DNA of 64,000 bases from Scheffersomyces stipitis CBS 6054 (Eukaryota; Ascomycota; Pichiomycetes; Serinales; Debaryomycetaceae). Positions 60,347-64,000 of this stretch are shown one piece after another. Every line of letters starts with the position of its first letter. Within the stretch, counting starts at the first letter, position 1. The translations under genes were made by a program, and so were the position numbers. The DNA lies in contig NC_009047.1 of NCBI RefSeq assembly GCF_000209165.1, positions 744,001 to 808,000 of the forward strand, in the 5' to 3' direction. The notes below the pieces were generated by a model. It did no database searches. It had not been told where the DNA came from and saw nothing but the letters and a program-made list of their open reading frames with translations.

Positions 60347-63300
60347 TTAGTTTCCATGGGTAGAGTACTGATTGGAGAGCCTCCGGTTCTCTGATGAAAT
60401 TCTCGCTGCTCTCTCCTGACTTCGATTGAAGTCTTGCATTGCTATTTCCTCAGTGTGTATGTTTGACAATTCGTCTGTGGACTGGTTGCCATTCTTATAA
60501 TTGTCTATCAATGAGCCATTGTCGTAGAACGAAGTGCTACTAATTCCTTGGTTCTTTCTCTTGAAAAGGTCGATAATCGATTTTCTCTGCTGTACAGGTG
60601 CACCACTGCCTCCAGCTTCTGCCTGAGTAGAACTACTCTTGTAGTTGTGACTTACGCTGTTTCCATGAGTGTTGTAGCTGACCATCGTGTCTTCATCATC
60701 CGCATTCTGGAAGGTTCCTCTTTTCTGATGGTCTACATCGCTACCAGAAGAACTAGAATTGGCTGTAGCCTTCTTATAAGGGCTGCCAGGGTTTGGGGCT
60801 TTTGAAGATGTAACGCTCATTCTCTTAACTGTATCGCTTGTGTAGTTGCTGATCTTGATCCTGTTAGGATCTGTAGGATCGTAATTGAATGGATAAGCAT
60901 CGAAATCGCCTCTTTGAACACATTCTCTGATGACATCAATATCCTTTGGCCAATACATCTTGCGAATGAAATCGAACAAGAACCGAGGCAATAAACAACA
61001 CAACACACCTATAAACATACAAGCCCAGAATGAAGCCGCTCCAAATACCTGTGGAGCTGCTTTGTAGAATTCTCCACTATATGTAGAGACAGTCCATAAG
61101 CCGGTCCAGATGAAAATAATCAAAATGGAGATAGCAATAATCAATGTAGAGAGCCAATCCCATCTGTATTGATGCATCAAGATGTATAAGTTACACGAAA
61201 TGCAAGAAATACATGTTACAACCACACCCATCCAAAATCTGTGATCTACAGGCTTACCCGACAGGTCTTGGAATGAAATACGGTACAACAAGAAGGGGAA
61301 GAAGTAGGAAATAACAGACTGGTAGATAGCATCTGCCATGTAGAACCAAAACTTCTTTTGAGTCCATTCTGATCTGAGAATACCGGTACGGTAGATTTGG
61401 GGAACCAACAACGAGACTTTAGCAGATACATCCTGGTCGAAAACACCTAAAAATATAACTGGCAATGAGGTGAAAGCCAAGTTATAGAACATCAAGTAGG
61501 TGAATTCGAAAAGATATGACCCGTCGAAATCATTGTAGAGACCATACCAAAACAATGCGATGTTGAAGATGAAGTTCTTGTAGAAGAAACTAGGAATCAT
61601 TTCAGCAAACCGCTTGTAGGACCATCTGCCATGCGACAACAACAATCTGGCTAAGAATCTGAACTGCCCAATGGCATAATCGGAGGACATCACTGCCTGT
61701 CTACCTTCTTCACCTGCTATACCAACACCAACATCGGCGGCCTGTATCATGGCTACATCGTTAGATCCATCACCAATAGCCAAAGTCATGACATCCAATG
61801 TATCCTTGACCAATTTCACTACAGCAGCCTTTTGAGCAGGAGAAACTCTGCAACATAAAACTGCCTTACACTGTTTGCACAACAACAAGAACTTTCTCTT
61901 GGTGTCAGGATTGAGAAGAGCGAGCTTCAATGCGTCACCATCAATGACGACACCGAAGCCTTCATCTGGAGGAGAGTGATTTTCGGTAGCAGCTTCCAAC
62001 TCTTCTTCCAGTCCTGACATCTGGAAGTACATGTCCAAGTAACGAGAGATCATGAAGTTTACAATCTCGTCTTCAGACATGGCATCGTAGTTGGATATCA
62101 TGTTTTCGGCAATTTCATGACGGTTGTATTTCGATTTCAAGACCAACAACTTCATCTCATTCCCTAACAAGTTACAAGAGAACCCGATGTTGATAGCAGT
62201 TTCAACTTTGTCACCAGTTAAAACCCACAATTTGATTCCGGCCTGAGCCAAAATCGAAATCGACTCAGGAACACCATCCTGCAATCTGTCTTCAATAGCC
62301 GTACCACCTAACAAGATCAACTCTCGTTCGATGGAATCAGCAACAGCTTCCATCTTGGCTTCTCTATCATCCAAAGATGAGGCAGCAGCATTGTGACGTT
62401 TACTCCATTCAGTGTATTGTTTCCAAGATAATTCACGCTGGGCAATACACAACGTTCTCAAACCTTCAGTAGCGTACTCTTCCAAATGCTTAGAAGTAGT
62501 GTCCAACATCGTTCTGTTGTTTCCGTTCTTGGATAATCTACCATAGATAATGGAATCAGCACCTTTACACAACAACAAAGCCTTGGGTTCTCCATCTGGG
62601 TCCTCGGCTGGAATCTTGATGATGGCACTCATTCTCTTTCTGGTAGAGTTGAATTCTAATGTGTTCAAGACCTGGTACTCCTTGGTCTCCCCATGGATCT
62701 CTATCAATAATCCCTTCTTGGTTTCGCCTTTGAAAATATATCCGACAGATCTGGCTGTTCCAACCAAGGCTGCTTCGTCTGGAGATTGTGCTTTCAAGAG
62801 TGTCTTTCCTGGATTCTTAGGGTCTTCTTCTGTCAACACAGAATGACAAAGTGCAAGAGCCAACATGAAATGTTCGTTACATTTCTTCTGCACATCTCCA
62901 CTTGCGCCCTGTAAATCATGTACGAACTCAGAAGATGTGAATGTAAGCTCGTCTTCGTATTTGGCTGAAGAGCTAGAAATGTCCCGCAAAGACTGAATCA
63001 TTTCGATTTTGTCCTTAGCTATCAACTCTCTTTCTACAGTAGCTTCGGTTTCTACATCTACACCTTGTCTCTTTCTCAAACCAGCTAAGGCCTCAGTGTA
63101 TGCTTTACCATATGAGACTCCGTTGATGGTACATTTTTTGAACTCCATCAAATTCTGCGTCAAAGTACCAGTCTTGTCAGAAAAGACATATTCAATCTGA
63201 CCCAAATCATCAGAGATACTCCACGATTTTGGTGTGCATGGATAATCAAGACGTTCGTAATACATTCCCAAATCAGAATAGATGAAAAAAGCCTGAGCTG

Positions 63301-64000
63301 TCTTGATTATTTCGATAGTGATGTAAAGTGAAATGGGAACCAACGATTGATACAAAATAAGAGCTACAAAGAACCCTACCAAACCGTTCTTGAAAGGGGA
63401 GCCAGCAATGGTTCCAAACTCAAAGTAATCTCGCGAGTTTCCGCTGGTTCTGTACCAGAGCCCATTGACTAATCCAGAAACAAAACAGATAACAAACAAC
63501 AATATAAAGTTCAACACAACATAGTAGTTCAACTCACGGGACATTCTTGACTGCTTAGTAGGCGTCACACCGGCATTCATCATGATCTTGGTGTCATCAC
63601 CAGTGAAAACTACAATACCAATAACCCATTTGGTGTTTCTCAATGAGCAGCCTCTCAACAAGATGTTATTGATTGTGATAGGCTCTTCTTTTTCGCCGCT
63701 GCCATTGCTATCGTAATACTTCAAGTTTCCTTGGTATGAATACAAGTTGGCGTGTGGACCCTCACTGTCGATCTGGAAATCGTGAGACTTCAAATCGTCG
63801 GCCCTCTGAATCTTTTGCTCTACAGAGCTATACTTCAATGCCTGTCTAACCTTCAAATTCGTTTCACCATCCAAATTCTTTGTTTCAACATAACAGCAGT
63901 TGTCGGCGTCGCTTGTTGCTAGGATGATGACATCTGCTGGAATCTCGTCATTGTTGTATATTCTGAGCATGTCACCTACTTTTACGTCCTTCCAGTACTT
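60347..64000 (-). CDS. DNF1: P4-type ATPase phospholipid flippase, Dnf1/Dnf2-like (N-terminus outside window)
   Basis: The C-terminal 1,217 residues of a large P4-ATPase that flips aminophospholipids and phosphatidylcholine at the plasma membrane. The fragment starts KYWKDVKVGDM and has the actuator motif LDGETNLKVRQALK, the phosphorylation site DKTGTLTQNLMEFKKC, AQSPDEAALVGTAR, the nucleotide-binding CKGADSIIYGRLS, and the hinge GDGSNDVAMIQAADVGVGI, then six C-terminal membrane segments. The blocks LRKRQGVDVETEA and EHFMLALALCHSVL match Dnf1/Dnf2 rather than Drs2, Dnf3 or Neo1. The cytosolic tail (from about residue 1020 of the fragment) is Ser/Asn/Gln-rich. I find only two in-frame CTG codons; one (62009-62011, in MSG-X-EEEL) falls where I recall Ser in S. 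cerevisiae Dnf1. The gene continues right of the window. Confidence 0.96.
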   Translation of the reverse strand, partial: KYWKDVKVGDMLRIYNNDEIPADVIILATSDADNCCYVETKNLDGETNLKVRQALKYSSVEQKIQRADDLKSHDFQIDSEGPHANLYSYQGNLKYYDSNGSGEKEEPITINNILLRGCSLRNTKWVIGIVVFTGDDTKIMMNAGVTPTKQSRMSRELNYYVVLNFILLFVICFVSGLVNGLWYRTSGNSRDYFEFGTIAGSPFKNGLVGFFVALILYQSLVPISLYITIEIIKTAQAFFIYSDLGMYYERLDYPCTPKSWSISDDLGQIEYVFSDKTGTLTQNLMEFKKCTINGVSYGKAYTEALAGLRKRQGVDVETEATVERELIAKDKIEMIQSLRDISSSSAKYEDELTFTSSEFVHDLQGASGDVQKKCNEHFMLALALCHSVLTEEDPKNPGKTLLKAQSPDEAALVGTARSVGYIFKGETKKGLLIEIHGETKEYQVLNTLEFNSTRKRMSAIIKIPAEDPDGEPKALLLCKGADSIIYGRLSKNGNNRTMLDTTSKHLEEYATEGLRTLCIAQRELSWKQYTEWSKRHNAAASSLDDREAKMEAVADSIERELILLGGTAIEDRLQDGVPESISILAQAGIKLWVLTGDKVETAINIGFSCNLLGNEMKLLVLKSKYNRHEIAENMISNYDAMSEDEIVNFMISRYLDMYFQMSGLEEELEAATENHSPPDEGFGVVIDGDALKLALLNPDTKRKFLLLCKQCKAVLCCRVSPAQKAAVVKLVKDTLDVMTLAIGDGSNDVAMIQAADVGVGIAGEEGRQAVMSSDYAIGQFRFLARLLLSHGRWSYKRFAEMIPSFFYKNFIFNIALFWYGLYNDFDGSYLFEFTYLMFYNLAFTSLPVIFLGVFDQDVSAKVSLLVPQIYRTGILRSEWTQKKFWFYMADAIYQSVISYFFPFLLYRISFQDLSGKPVDHRFWMGVVVTCISCISCNLYILMHQYRWDWLSTLIIAISILIIFIWTGLWTVSTYSGEFYKAAPQVFGAASFWACMFIGVLCCLLPRFLFDFIRKMYWPKDIDVIRECVQRGDFDAYPFNYDPTDPNRIKISNYTSDTVKRMSVTSSKAPNPGSPYKKATANSSSSGSDVDHQKRGTFQNADDEDTMVSYNTHGNSVSHNYKSSSTQAEAGGSGAPVQQRKSIIDLFKRKNQGISSTSFYDNGSLIDNYKNGNQSTDELSNIHTEEIAMQDFNRSQERAARISSENRRLSNQYSTHGN

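Overview
This window is nuclear chromosomal DNA of a budding yeast. The evidence is compact, mostly intron-poor protein genes on both strands, yeast-type gene content (Cdc24, Nrd1, Vps1, Cyc3, Spe2 and others), one eukaryotic tRNA gene, and a spliceosomal intron with GTATGT and TACTAAC signals. CTG codons are very rare in conserved genes and tend to sit where serine fits better than leucine. This points to the CUG-Ser (CTG) clade. Scheffersomyces (Pichia) stipitis or a close relative is my best guess; the species is inference. Translations assuming CTG = Leu should be re-read with the alternative yeast nuclear code.

Layout. 0-1.2 kb: 3' part of a TBC-domain Rab-GAP (Msb3/Gyp3-like). 2-8.3 kb, minus strand: FOL1 (folate synthesis), an RTC4-like gene and NRD1. 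9.1-13.1 kb: MRPL17, ERV46 (minus) and TEX1. 15.3-20.6 kb: CDC24 and CIR2. 21.3-31.3 kb, minus strand: GDS1-like, a JmjC protein and a G1 cyclin (CLN3-like), separated by long gaps. 31.3-40 kb: a gene-poor stretch containing only OTU2. 40-55 kb: CYC3, CCM1 (minus), tRNA-Val(AAC), ERF4 (one intron, new 3' exon called here), PUS4, a FIST-like mitochondrial protein, POA1, VPS1 and SPE2. 55.5-64 kb, minus strand: the ADP/ATP carrier (PET9/AAC), a 1.5-kb zone of orphan reading frames, and a P4-ATPase flippase (DNF1/DNF2) that runs off the right edge.

Functional grouping. Several genes are mitochondrial (MRPL17, CIR2, CYC3, CCM1, the FIST-like protein, PET9, probably part of PUS4). Others act in membrane traffic and polarity (MSB3, ERV46, CDC24, ERF4, VPS1, DNF) or in RNA synthesis and processing (NRD1, TEX1, CCM1, PUS4, tRNA-Val). 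There are no operons or obvious clusters, and I see no intact transposon, LTR, CRISPR array or virus-like sequence.

The most interesting signals are regulatory. The regions 5' of SPE2, the cyclin gene and GDS1 are strikingly depleted of ATG on the sense strand and each holds a single short upstream ORF, which suggests long translated-controlled leaders. A recurring GCGACAT motif, sometimes as a perfect palindrome, is found in several promoters. A few orphan small reading frames lie in the long gaps.
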